Below, in pieces: positions 9,708 through 17,745 of a stretch of 64,000 bases of DNA. The translations under genes and the position numbers were made by a program. The stretch comes from Burkholderia catarinensis. GTDB taxonomy: Bacteria; Pseudomonadota; Gammaproteobacteria; Burkholderiales; Burkholderiaceae. Under the pieces are notes generated by a model. That model was not told where the DNA came from and searched no databases. It was given only the letters and a program-made list of their open reading frames with translations. Where the stretch lies: positions 1 through 64,000 of the forward strand of contig NZ_MDEQ02000016.1 in NCBI RefSeq assembly GCF_001883705.2. Reading direction: 5' to 3'. Each line of letters begins with the position of its first letter. Within the stretch, counting starts at the first letter, position 1.

Positions 9708-10541
9708 ATGATGAAGATGAAAACGACACCGAACCGCCTGTTGCTGATTGCCGCGCTGGCCGGCGCGCTGAGCGGTGCTGTCCATGCACAGACGGCGACA
9801 ACCGTCGCGACCGTCAACGGTACGCCGATCACGCAGGCCGACGTCGATACGATGCTGCGCGCGTCCGGGCAGCCCGACTCGCCGCAGATCCGCCAGGCGA
9901 TCAAGAATCAGCTGATCACGCGCGTGCTGGTCCAGCAGGCCGCCGAGAAGGCCAATTACGCGGACAAGCCCGAGGTCAAGGCAGCGGTGCAGCAGGCGAA
10001 AGCGAATGCCGAGGTGCAGCTTTACCTGCGCGACAACGTGAAGCCCGAGCCGGTGACCGACGAGCAGGTCAAGGCGCGCTACGACGAACTGGTCGCGGCG
10101 CTCGGCAAGAACGAGTACAAGCCGCGCGTGATCGTCGTCAAGGATCCGCTGACGGCCGCGACGGTGCTGAGCGAGCTGAAGTCGGGCAAGTCGTTCGACG
10201 GGCTGGCGCGCCAGTACAGCATGGCGCCGAGCCGCGATACCGGCGGCGAGCTGCCGTGGGTGAGTTTCAACACGCCGGCGGCGGAAGGCAAGACGGCCGG
10301 CTTGCCGCTGCCGGTCGCGCAGGCGCTCGAGAAACTGACGGTCGGTGCGGTGACGAAGGATTCGATTCCGGTCGATGGCGTGCGGGCCATCGTGAAGCTG
10401 GATGCGAAGCGGCCGACTCAGGTGCCGGGCTTCGAGAGCGCGAAGCCGGGGCTTCAGCAGCAACTTCAGGCGATCGCGGTCGAGAAGGCGAGCGCGCAGA
10501 TGATCGGCAATTTGCTGAAGGACGCGAAGATCACGCAGTAA
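9708..10541 (+). CDS. Periplasmic PpiC-type peptidyl-prolyl isomerase / foldase
   Basis: The 277-residue product has a signal peptide (cleavage after VHAQ near residue 27). A SurA-like N-terminal helical region follows, with NGTPITQADVD near residue 38, then a parvulin domain from about 132 to 235. The parvulin core retains LKSGKSFDGLARQYS and TGGELPWVSF. The first-strand histidine usual in catalytic parvulins is replaced (PRVIVV), so isomerase activity may be weak and chaperone function may dominate. It stands alone on the plus strand. Related proteins assist folding or export of envelope proteins; the client here is unknown. Confidence 0.85.
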   Translation: MMKMKTTPNRLLLIAALAGALSGAVHAQTATTVATVNGTPITQADVDTMLRASGQPDSPQIRQAIKNQLITRVLVQQAAEKANYADKPEVKAAVQQAKANAEVQLYLRDNVKPEPVTDEQVKARYDELVAALGKNEYKPRVIVVKDPLTAATVLSELKSGKSFDGLARQYSMAPSRDTGGELPWVSFNTPAAEGKTAGLPLPVAQALEKLTVGAVTKDSIPVDGVRAIVKLDAKRPTQVPGFESAKPGLQQQLQAIAVEKASAQMIGNLLKDAKITQ

Positions 10542-10572
10542 TGGAAATGCGGTGCCGTCGAAACGCCGGGCG

Positions 10573-11010
10573 TCACGCGCGCCAGATCATGCTCGCGCTC
10601 GTTTCGGTTTCCGACTCGATGCGAAAGCCGAGCCGTTCGTAGAGCCGCCGCGCCGGGTTGCCGTGCAGCACGCTGAGCGATACGGGCACGTTCTCGCGTG
10701 CCGCATCGGTCAGCAATTCGTTCAGCACGGCCTCGCCGATGCCCCGGCCCTGGTGCGCGGGGAGGATCTGGATCTGGTGAACGTGCCACTCGCAGGCGGC
10801 GCGCGTCACCTTCAGCAAGCCGATGGCGGCGGCGCCTTCGCAGACGATCATCGCGTTTTCGAAGTTCGCGCGGATGCGCCGGTCGTGCGCTTCGTCGTCG
10901 GTCGGCTCGCCAACGCGTTGCAAGTGCTCGGTCATCGTGAGCTGACGGAGGGTCAGCAGGAAGGGCAGGTCGGCGGCGGACGCCGTGCGCAGGCTGATCG
11001 CGTATGTCAT
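10573..11010 (-). CDS. GNAT-family N-acetyltransferase
   Basis: The 145-residue product has the GNAT acetyl-CoA loop Q-G-R-G-I-G (ILPAHQGRGIGEAVL near residues 81-95). A typical C-terminal motif B follows (NPARRLYERLGFRIE). The start at 11010 (MTYAISLRTA) fits the family's N-terminal beta strand; the longer frame adds 44 low-complexity residues without homology. It is a single gene reading left between the foldase and a conserved unknown. The substrate could be an amine, amino acid or protein N-terminus; nothing here distinguishes them. Confidence 0.88.
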   Translation of the reverse strand: MTYAISLRTASAADLPFLLTLRQLTMTEHLQRVGEPTDDEAHDRRIRANFENAMIVCEGAAAIGLLKVTRAACEWHVHQIQILPAHQGRGIGEAVLNELLTDAARENVPVSLSVLHGNPARRLYERLGFRIESETETSASMIWRA

Positions 11011-11089
11011 GGTGCGGACTCGTTCATTCGGGACGGTCGACGGAAAGGTCGAACCCCGCAGCGAATGATTGCGGATTGCGGGAAGCCGG

Positions 11090-12046
11090 TCAAAGGCCGG
11101 GCAACTGAATCTGCAGGCCGGCCGGACGATGCTCGAGCACATCCGTTACCTCGTATTCGGTTTTTGCGCCGTCCGAGGTTTGCCACTGCTGCATACGGAC
11201 ATTGCAGACGAGCACGTCACCCTTGCCGAAGCGGATCTGGCTGTTGTTCACGCGCGACAGGAAGCCGGTATCCGTGATCGCCGCGTGAATCGTCGACGCG
11301 CCGTCGTACAGCCGCCACTTGTTGTCGTCCTTGAACGCGAGCGACACGATCGAGAACGCCATCTTTCGATGCTCGTCGAGAATGAGCGCGTCGGCTTGTT
11401 CGGGTGCGTGAAACCACGCGATCTCGTTGCGGGCGACCGTCTCGAACACGTCCGTATCGGTGCCGGCCGCAAAGATCATGATGCCTTCGCGCGCGAGCGG
11501 CGCAAGCACTTGCGCGGTGGCGTTGCGAACGCCGACGTCGCGCAGCAGGGTGAGGACGGGCAGGTCGATCTCGAGTTGCTCGCCGTCGACGTGCAGTACC
11601 GCGGTATGGTCCTGCATCCGCACCTGCTGGATCGGGCGCCCGCGCAGCCATTTGAGGACGGCGAAGAGTCCCTTCCTCGCGCCGGGCGCGGCGATGCCGA
11701 GCGCGGTGAGGATCGTGACCGCATTGGCGAGCGCCGTGCCTTCGTTGCCGCTCAGCATGTCGCGCATGCGGCCAAGCAGCGAGGTCGCGAGCGTGAAGTC
11801 GATGCCGAAGCTGCCGGTCTTGAAGCTGCCGCGCACGTTCACCTGCGGCCGAACCCGATCGCCGCACAGCGCGCGGGTGGACGTGTCGAGCAAATCCCCG
11901 ATCGCCAGCAGCGCGGGCGCGAGTTCGCGCACGTCCATTTCGGAAGATTCGAGCGCGGGCCCGTCGTAAGTGACGCGAAACCGGCTCATGGCGTCAACGG
12001 GGCCGCTATCGGTCGAGCCGCTACTGTTTCCATTGCGTGTGGTCAT
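11090..12046 (-). CDS. Conserved protein of unknown function
   Basis: I do not recognise a named family. The 318-residue product (start at 12046; 11989 is an alternative ATG) has a strand-rich N-terminus with MDVRELAPALLAIGDLL and a repeated-strand part (VNVRGSFKTGSFGIDF). A hydrophobic Ala/Leu-rich helix lies near residues 125-150. The C-terminal third, rich in charged strands, ends in EVTDVLEH. The hydrophobic segment could be a membrane helix or hairpin. No good ribosome binding site precedes either start. It stands alone, with an unexplained 350-bp region upstream, which is common for accessory genes. Confidence 0.65.
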   Translation of the reverse strand: MTTRNGNSSGSTDSGPVDAMSRFRVTYDGPALESSEMDVRELAPALLAIGDLLDTSTRALCGDRVRPQVNVRGSFKTGSFGIDFTLATSLLGRMRDMLSGNEGTALANAVTILTALGIAAPGARKGLFAVLKWLRGRPIQQVRMQDHTAVLHVDGEQLEIDLPVLTLLRDVGVRNATAQVLAPLAREGIMIFAAGTDTDVFETVARNEIAWFHAPEQADALILDEHRKMAFSIVSLAFKDDNKWRLYDGASTIHAAITDTGFLSRVNNSQIRFGKGDVLVCNVRMQQWQTSDGAKTEYEVTDVLEHRPAGLQIQLPGL

Positions 12047-12398
12047 ACGGAATGTTGGCTGGAGACGTGGACGATACCCGAAAGGAATTCTTTCGGATAC
12101 CTTGCATGTTAAGCGCGATCGACCGGCTGCGCGCGACTTTGGCCGTCCGGCCAAGACGACTCTCGGACGTGTCCCGGGAGTGCCCGGCAAACAACGAACT
12201 TTTCCGGTACTTTCCCGGTCACAATCGCCGGCTTGCGGGTGCGTCGGCGGCCAAAACGCGCTTCCGGCTCCCGGTGTTCCGCCGCCTGCCCCGTCCGCAT
12301 ATCATTCGCACATCGCGCACCTGCCGGCCGCAGGCGCGCCGGCCGCTTCCGACGCGGCGGCGCGCTCGCCCGCACGGCGCAGCACACAGGAATCCTCG
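12047..12398. other. 352-bp intergenic region between divergent genes
   Basis: This separates the leftward unknown gene from the rightward MASE1 gene and should carry both promoters. An AAGGAATTCTTTCGG stretch near 12079 and GGTACTTTCCCGG near 12206 are the least GC-rich parts. No hairpin, repeat or small gene with a ribosome binding site was convincing. Confidence 0.4.
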
Positions 12399-13691
12399 AT
12401 GGACACCAAACGATCGCGGCCGGGCCTCGTCGCCGCGCTGCTCTGGGCGGCGCTGTATCTCGCGACCGGCTACATCTCGCACGAGTTCAACGGCCCCGTC
12501 CGGTTGACGGGCTACATCTGGCTGCCGGCCGGGGTGACGGTCGGCGCGTTCATGCTGCGGCCGGTGCGCGAATGGCCGACGCTGGCCGGCGCGTTCCTCG
12601 TCGCCCAACTCGCGCTGACCGGCATCGAACACGGCAGCCTGGTCAACGCGGTGCTGTTCACGGTCGACGAGGTTGGCGCGGCCGCGCTTGCGGTGTGGCT
12701 CGTGCAGCGCGTGCGCTTTTCCCTCGAAGGGCTGTACTTCCTGCGCTCGGTGATCCTCGCCGGGCTGATCGCGGGTGTCGTCGGCGCGATCGGCGGCGCG
12801 GCGTGGTACACGGCGGTCAAGGGCGCGCCGTTCTTCGACGTGTGGTCGGTGTGGGCCGCGGCCGATTTCGTCGGCGTGCTGCTGGTCACGCCGGTGCTCG
12901 CGTCGTGGTCGCGCTTTCGCGCGCACCGCTCGGGCGACCACGAGCGCTTCGACCTGGTGCTCGGCATCGTCGCGTTCGTGCTGCTCGCGCTCGTCGCGCT
13001 CGTGATCTTCGACGGCGACACGGCGCGGAAATTCGGCACGGGCGCCGGCTTCGCGCTCACGTATGTCCCGCTGTTCCTGACGGTTGCTGTCACGCTGCTG
13101 CTCGGCGGCCGAACGGGCTCGTCGTCGGTGCTGGTGCTCGCGCTGATCGTGATCGCGCAGACCGCGCAGGGCGACGGCCCGTTCTCGTCGTTCCACGAGC
13201 ACTACGGCAGTGCGCTGCTCGAAGCGCAGCTCTATCTGGCGGTCGCGTCGCTGCTGGTACTGACGGTGAGCACGCTGAAGACGACACGCGAACGCGTGCA
13301 CGAGCATGCGGCGGTGCTGCAGAACAACATGGAGCTCGCGCTCGCGAGCGCCGGCCAGATCGCGTACGTGCTCGATCCGGAGTCGGGCCGGATCGAGTGG
13401 AGCGGCGACGTCGAGCGCGTGTTCGGCGTCGGCGTCGATGCCGCGCAGATCGCGAGCGTGCCGCTCGTGCTCGAACGCGTTCAGCCGGGCGACCGCGACG
13501 CGCTGAGCGACTACTGGAATGCGGAGATCGCCGGCGAGGATCGCGCATCGCTGTCGCTGCGCATCCTGCGGCGCGACGGCGGCACGCAGACGATCACCGA
13601 TCACGGCGCGCCGCTGCTCGATTCGAACGTCGACGTGACGGTGGTCGCGGGCGTTTGGCAGATCGAACGCGTGTGGCCGGCGGACGAATGA
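12399..13691 (+). CDS. MASE1-PAS membrane sensor without an output domain
   Basis: The 430-residue product starts at an ATG with AGGAA upstream. Residues about 8-300 form eight or more hydrophobic helices with the MASE1 sensory features (GYIWLPAGVTVGAF, then WAAADFVGVLLVTP). A short linker leads to one PAS-like domain at about 315-425 (LASAGQIAYVLDPESGRIEWSG, later LSLRILRRDGG). Proteins with MASE1 normally continue into histidine kinase or GGDEF/EAL domains; here the frame stops right after the PAS fold, so the signal must be passed to a partner. An alpha/beta hydrolase gene starts 13 bases downstream and is probably co-transcribed. Confidence 0.82.
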   Translation: MDTKRSRPGLVAALLWAALYLATGYISHEFNGPVRLTGYIWLPAGVTVGAFMLRPVREWPTLAGAFLVAQLALTGIEHGSLVNAVLFTVDEVGAAALAVWLVQRVRFSLEGLYFLRSVILAGLIAGVVGAIGGAAWYTAVKGAPFFDVWSVWAAADFVGVLLVTPVLASWSRFRAHRSGDHERFDLVLGIVAFVLLALVALVIFDGDTARKFGTGAGFALTYVPLFLTVAVTLLLGGRTGSSSVLVLALIVIAQTAQGDGPFSSFHEHYGSALLEAQLYLAVASLLVLTVSTLKTTRERVHEHAAVLQNNMELALASAGQIAYVLDPESGRIEWSGDVERVFGVGVDAAQIASVPLVLERVQPGDRDALSDYWNAEIAGEDRASLSLRILRRDGGTQTITDHGAPLLDSNVDVTVVAGVWQIERVWPADE

Positions 13692-13704
13692 GCGGGCACG
13701 CGTC

Positions 13705-14520
13705 GTGACGGGCCGCACGGGCGTCCTGCTGATCCACGGCCTCGGCGGCACGCAATCCGATCTCGGTTCGCTGCACAAGGCGATGCGGCGCGCGGGCGCC
13801 GATACGCACATGATCACGCTGCCGGGGCACGGCACGCGCCCCGAGGATCTGGTCGGCGTGCGCGCGGAGGCGTGGCTCGACGCGGTGACCGAACAATATC
13901 GTGCGCTGGAAAGCGAGTACGACACGCTGCATGTCGCGGGCATGTGCATGGGCGCGCTGGTCGCGCTGCTGCTGTGCCACCGCGTGCAGCATGCGCGCGG
14001 GCGGCTCGCGTTGCTGGCCGCGCCGGTGTTCCTCGACGGCTGGTCGACGCCGTGGTACCGGTCGCTGCGGCACGTGCTGTACCGCGTGCCGGGCGTCGCG
14101 GAGCGGATGCGCGTCGAGGAAGGCGAGCCGTTCGGCATCAAGAACGCGACGATCCGCGCGATCGTGAAGAAGAAGTTCGAGCGGCAGGACAGCTTCCATT
14201 ATGCGTGGGTGCCGCTCGCATGCGTGCGGCAGGTCGACCGGATGCGCGACTGGGCGCTCGACGCGGCGGCCGGCACGCCGTGCCCGACGCTCGTGCTGCA
14301 TGCGCGCGAGGACGAACTGACGAGCCTGCGCTCGGCCGATTTCCTGCTGGAGAAGATGCCCGATGTGCGCGGGATCGTGCTGGAGAACAGCTATCACATG
14401 ATCTGCGCAGACAACGATCGCGACGACGTCGCGCGGCACGTGCTCGAATTTTTCGGCTTCGATCCGGTGCATGCGGTGAGCCCGGCGATGGCGCGCAGGA
14501 TGGTGCGACCGACATCCTGA
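13705..14520 (+). CDS. Alpha/beta hydrolase with Cys in the nucleophile elbow
   Basis: The 271-residue product has the oxyanion segment LIHGLGGT at residues 9-16, LPGHG near 39-43, an acid-containing strand (VLHAREDEL near 197) and a C-terminal catalytic His (NSYHM near 231). The nucleophile elbow reads G-M-C-M-G near residue 79-83. The usual Ser is therefore Cys, as in dienelactone hydrolases, though the rest looks like carboxylesterase or monoglyceride-lipase relatives. A GTG start at 13705 is used. The gene follows the MASE1-PAS gene closely, suggesting one transcript. The substrate is unknown. Confidence 0.82.
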   Translation: MTGRTGVLLIHGLGGTQSDLGSLHKAMRRAGADTHMITLPGHGTRPEDLVGVRAEAWLDAVTEQYRALESEYDTLHVAGMCMGALVALLLCHRVQHARGRLALLAAPVFLDGWSTPWYRSLRHVLYRVPGVAERMRVEEGEPFGIKNATIRAIVKKKFERQDSFHYAWVPLACVRQVDRMRDWALDAAAGTPCPTLVLHAREDELTSLRSADFLLEKMPDVRGIVLENSYHMICADNDRDDVARHVLEFFGFDPVHAVSPAMARRMVRPTS

Positions 14521-14527
14521 CGGCGGA

Positions 14528-15550
14528 TCACGACGCTTCCGGCCGGCGGGCGAGCCGCTCGCGGATCTCGGGTGACGCCAGGCACGTGGCCACGGTTTCG
14601 TAGCCGGGCGCCCCCGGGTACGGCGCCACGCGTGAAGGCGGGCTGTGATTGGCCGGGCACAGGAGGAGGGTTTCGTCGGGGCCGACCGCCGCCAGATCGA
14701 GGATCGCCGACGAGCGCGTCAGCAGGAACAGCGGCCGCATGCCGGCGGCGGCGCGTTCGCGAAGATACGCAATCAATGCCTGTTGCGTACGCCGGTCGAG
14801 ATCCTGTTCGATCATGTCGATGACCAGCGCGCGCGGGCGTTCCGCTTCGAGGCTGACAAGCAGCGCGGTCAGCGCTGCCGACGGTGTCGCGCCTTGGTCG
14901 GCGAGCGAGGCCGATGCGCGGTCGACGCGCGACTTCAGCGCAGGATCGGCGTGCAATGAATCGCGTGCCGCCGCGCCGTCGTTCTCCAGTCGATCGAGGC
15001 CCACGAATACCGCGCCGGGCAGCGCGTCGGCGAGCCGAAGCGCCAGCCGCGTCTTGCCGCTTCCCAGCGAGCCGATGATGTAGTTCAGCGGCCGGATGTC
15101 GCGACACTCGAACCACTCGCCGCCCCACGGCCACGGCAGGCTGAACGCGACGGCGGTAGCCGCCGGGTCGAGCAGTTGCGTCAATTCCCCGTCGTCGGGC
15201 ATCCGGCCGCGCGCGAGATCGGCGCGAATTCCGCGAACCTTGTCGACCTTGCGCGCGAGATCCTGAATGCCGCGCTCGAGCGTCGCTTCATGGGCCGCCA
15301 ACGCGTCGCTGAGGCTGCGCGCGTCGCCGTCAAGCACGCGCGCCACCTGCGCGAGACTGAGGCCAAGTGCACGCAGCGCCGCGATGCCGGCCGCGCGAGC
15401 GAGATCGTCCGGGCCATACGCACGGTAGCCGGCCGGCGTGCGCTCCGGCGAGACAAGGCCGTGCCGCTCGTACAGCCGCAGCGCCTTGATCGACACGCCG
15501 AGGCGTGCGGCGGCCGCCGATGCGTTCAAACGGGGCGTGGACCTGGCCAT
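14528..15550 (-). CDS. MerR-family regulator fused to a P-loop ATPase domain
   Basis: Residues 1-75 are a MerR winged helix (AAARLGVSIKALRLYERHGLV, then TPAGYRAYG), followed by a coiled-coil-like helix to about 115. The C-terminal part is not a short effector domain. It is an ATPase-like fold with Walker A (GSLGSGKT near 159-166) and a Walker B-like strand (ALVIDMIEQ near 240). The total of 340 residues is far longer than ordinary MerR proteins (~110-270). Upstream lies a classic MerR promoter with a 19-bp spacer, so autoregulation is likely. Targets beyond itself and the inducing signal are unknown. Confidence 0.85.
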   Translation of the reverse strand: MARSTPRLNASAAAARLGVSIKALRLYERHGLVSPERTPAGYRAYGPDDLARAAGIAALRALGLSLAQVARVLDGDARSLSDALAAHEATLERGIQDLARKVDKVRGIRADLARGRMPDDGELTQLLDPAATAVAFSLPWPWGGEWFECRDIRPLNYIIGSLGSGKTRLALRLADALPGAVFVGLDRLENDGAAARDSLHADPALKSRVDRASASLADQGATPSAALTALLVSLEAERPRALVIDMIEQDLDRRTQQALIAYLRERAAAGMRPLFLLTRSSAILDLAAVGPDETLLLCPANHSPPSRVAPYPGAPGYETVATCLASPEIRERLARRPEAS

Positions 15551-15585
15551 CCGTCACCTCTCTCTGCGGTCGATTCGTTGCGGAT

Positions 15586-15616
15586 AGCATAAGGGCGACC
15601 CCAAGGGCCGGGTCAA
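15586..15616 (-). promoter_or_regulatory. MerR-type promoter with 19-bp spacer
   Basis: Read leftward, -35 TTGACC (15616-15611) and -10 TATGCT (15591-15586) are separated by exactly 19 bp. The spacer region carries an inverted repeat, GACCC and GGGTC, eight bases apart. An over-long spacer with a centred dyad is the hallmark of promoters that MerR proteins activate by DNA distortion. The predicted transcript starts about 30 bases before the MerR-ATPase start codon. The rest of the interval 15551-15790 shows no gene. Confidence 0.75.
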
Positions 15617-15790
15617 GCACGTTCACGCGCGAATGGTGTGACGGGGGCGATGCGATCACCACATCAAAAGAATTCGCGAACCGATACTTTTTGCTCACGA
15701 TCGGTCGTGCGATGCACAAAATGTGGTGGTCGGGACGCAGCGCGGAGCGGCGCCCGATCGGCAGGAGGAGGAAGGAAGCGTAAGGCGGCG

Positions 15791-16753
15791 TTATCCGCGG
15801 GCCGGCCGCTGCTGCGGCGCGTCGAGCGCGATCCGGTACACCCGCAGCGCGTTGTCATGCCAGATCGCACGGCGCGCCGCGCCGTCGAGGTGCGCCATCG
15901 CGCGGGCGAACGTGCGCAGCAGCACGGGATAGGACACGCGCAGGCCGGCCACCGGGAAATTGCTGGCGAACAGGCAGCGTTCCGGGCCGAAGATCGCGAT
16001 CGTGTCGCGGATGATCCGCGCGTTGTCCGCGTCGTTCCACACGGCATCGCGCAAGCCGAGTTCGGAGATTTTCACGACCACGCGCGGCGATGCCGCGAGC
16101 GCTTCCATGCCGTGGCGCCAGCGCGCGAGCCCCGCGTCCGAGCGATCCCACGGCAGCCCCGCGTGTTCGAGCACGACGTCCACATCTGGGGCATCGGCGA
16201 GCAGCGCGGCCGCGCAGCCGAGATGCCAGAACGGCACGCGCAGATCCCAGCACAGGCCGTGCGCGGCGAGCCGCTCCAGCGCGGCCGGCCAGCGCGGATC
16301 GCGCAGCGTGCCCGGCCCGTCGACGGGCGCATCCGGCGCGGCCGCGGTGCGCGGCTTGAAGCGCACGCCGCGCACGAGCGGCCACGCGGCCTGCTCGGCG
16401 AGCCGTTCGTCCGCGTCGCCCGCCAGCAGGTCGACCCACGCGACGACCGCCGACGGCAGCCCGTGCGCGGCCGCGACCTCGTGCAGCCAGCGCGTTTCCG
16501 CCAGCGCCTCGTCGCGCGCGCGCTCGGCCTCGACGTGCACGCTGGCGACGATCGGCGCGGGTTGCGCCGCGTGCCGGAAATCGTCCACGTCGAAATCGCG
16601 GCACAGCGCCGCGTAGTCGCCGAACATGAAGCGCGCCGGATCGTATTGCGTCTGCAGCCACGGATAATGCGCGCCCGCATCGAGCCGCCACAGGTGGTGA
16701 TGCGCATCGACGAGCGCGTCCGGCATGCCGTCGGGCGGCGGTCCGTCGTGCAT
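15791..16753 (-). CDS. Amidohydrolase-2 family lactonase-like hydrolase
   Basis: The 320-residue TIM-barrel protein has the N-terminal metal motif DAHHHLW near residues 16-22 and the later LEHAGLPW and FASNFPV motifs. These are typical of the branch that holds L-fuconolactonase, L-rhamnonolactonase and 2-pyrone-4,6-dicarboxylate lactonase. It is the last gene of a six-gene leftward operon, one base past the stop of the beta-propeller gene. With a sugar-acid dehydratase in the same operon, opening of an aldonolactone is the natural role. The exact sugar is not determined. Confidence 0.83.
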   Translation of the reverse strand: MHDGPPPDGMPDALVDAHHHLWRLDAGAHYPWLQTQYDPARFMFGDYAALCRDFDVDDFRHAAQPAPIVASVHVEAERARDEALAETRWLHEVAAAHGLPSAVVAWVDLLAGDADERLAEQAAWPLVRGVRFKPRTAAAPDAPVDGPGTLRDPRWPAALERLAAHGLCWDLRVPFWHLGCAAALLADAPDVDVVLEHAGLPWDRSDAGLARWRHGMEALAASPRVVVKISELGLRDAVWNDADNARIIRDTIAIFGPERCLFASNFPVAGLRVSYPVLLRTFARAMAHLDGAARRAIWHDNALRVYRIALDAPQQRPARG

Positions 16754-16754
16754 G

Positions 16755-17702
16755 TCAGCGCGCTCCGGCGAGCACGTACGACGCATCGGGCTCGCGCAGC
16801 GTCGCCAGTGCACCGACGAAACGCCACGTATCGAGATCGAGTTCGCGCACGTAGTCGTCCTGGAACGACACGTACGCGACGCGCCGCGACGGATGGAACG
16901 ACAGCGCGGTCGGGTTCGCGGGCAGCACGATGCGTTCGATCTCCTCGAGCTGGCGCGCATCGAACACGGAGATCGACCGTTCGCCCGAATTGGTCAGCAG
17001 CAACAGGTCGCGGCCGTCCGGCGCGCTCGTCCGGTAGATGCGGTTCGGATCGCTGCGCGTCTTCACGCGGCGGCCGCAGGTCATCGTTTCGGTATCGATC
17101 TCGACCAGCGTATCGTCGCCGCGATTCGCGACGAACAGCGTGCGCTCGTCGCCCGACAGCGCGTTACCTTCGGGGCGCGGGCCGGGCATCACCGCGCGCG
17201 GCGCGACCGTCGCGTCGCGCGGATGGAATTGCGTGACGGTATTCGACAGCAGGTGCACGCCATACGCGCGGCTCGCGTCGCGTGTGAGCGTGACGAGGTG
17301 CGTCTTCACGCCGCCGGACGGCACGGCCATGTTCGGCACCGGCTGCCGGGTCGGCTCGTCGAACACGAGCAGCATGTCGTGCGCCTCGCTCATCGCATAC
17401 AGCCGGCCGTCGCGGTCGCAGGCCATCCCGTGCGGCCGGTAGTACGGCCACAGGTCGAGCATGCGCGTGTGCGTGCGCTCGACCAAGTCGATCTCGGCGA
17501 TCCGGTGATCGCCTTCATGGCCGCGCGACCACGCGGTCTCGATCCCGAAGATGCCGACATACGCATAGCGCTCGTTCACGTCGACGGTGAACTCGTGCGG
17601 GAAGTTCGGCAGCACGACGTGCTTGAGCGCGGTTTTCGTGTCGAGGTCGTAGAAGCTGAAGGTGTGGGCGCATTTCTGCACCAGCAGCAGGATGTCGTTC
17701 AT
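16755..17702 (-). CDS. YncE-like beta-propeller protein
   Basis: The 315-residue product is built of repeated four-strand blades, with phrases such as YAYVGIFG, RTLFVANRGDDTLVEID and AYVSFQDDYVRELD. It resembles cytoplasmic lactonase-like or YncE-type propellers. There is no signal peptide. It sits between the amidohydrolase and the MFS gene of the sugar-acid operon. A second lactonase or a sugar-binding role would fit, but active-site residues cannot be assigned with confidence. Confidence 0.75.
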   Translation of the reverse strand: MNDILLLVQKCAHTFSFYDLDTKTALKHVVLPNFPHEFTVDVNERYAYVGIFGIETAWSRGHEGDHRIAEIDLVERTHTRMLDLWPYYRPHGMACDRDGRLYAMSEAHDMLLVFDEPTRQPVPNMAVPSGGVKTHLVTLTRDASRAYGVHLLSNTVTQFHPRDATVAPRAVMPGPRPEGNALSGDERTLFVANRGDDTLVEIDTETMTCGRRVKTRSDPNRIYRTSAPDGRDLLLLTNSGERSISVFDARQLEEIERIVLPANPTALSFHPSRRVAYVSFQDDYVRELDLDTWRFVGALATLREPDASYVLAGAR

Positions 17703-17745
17703 GGTGTGTCTCCGTTATTGGGTTCGCTATCCCGCGTATCGGGCA

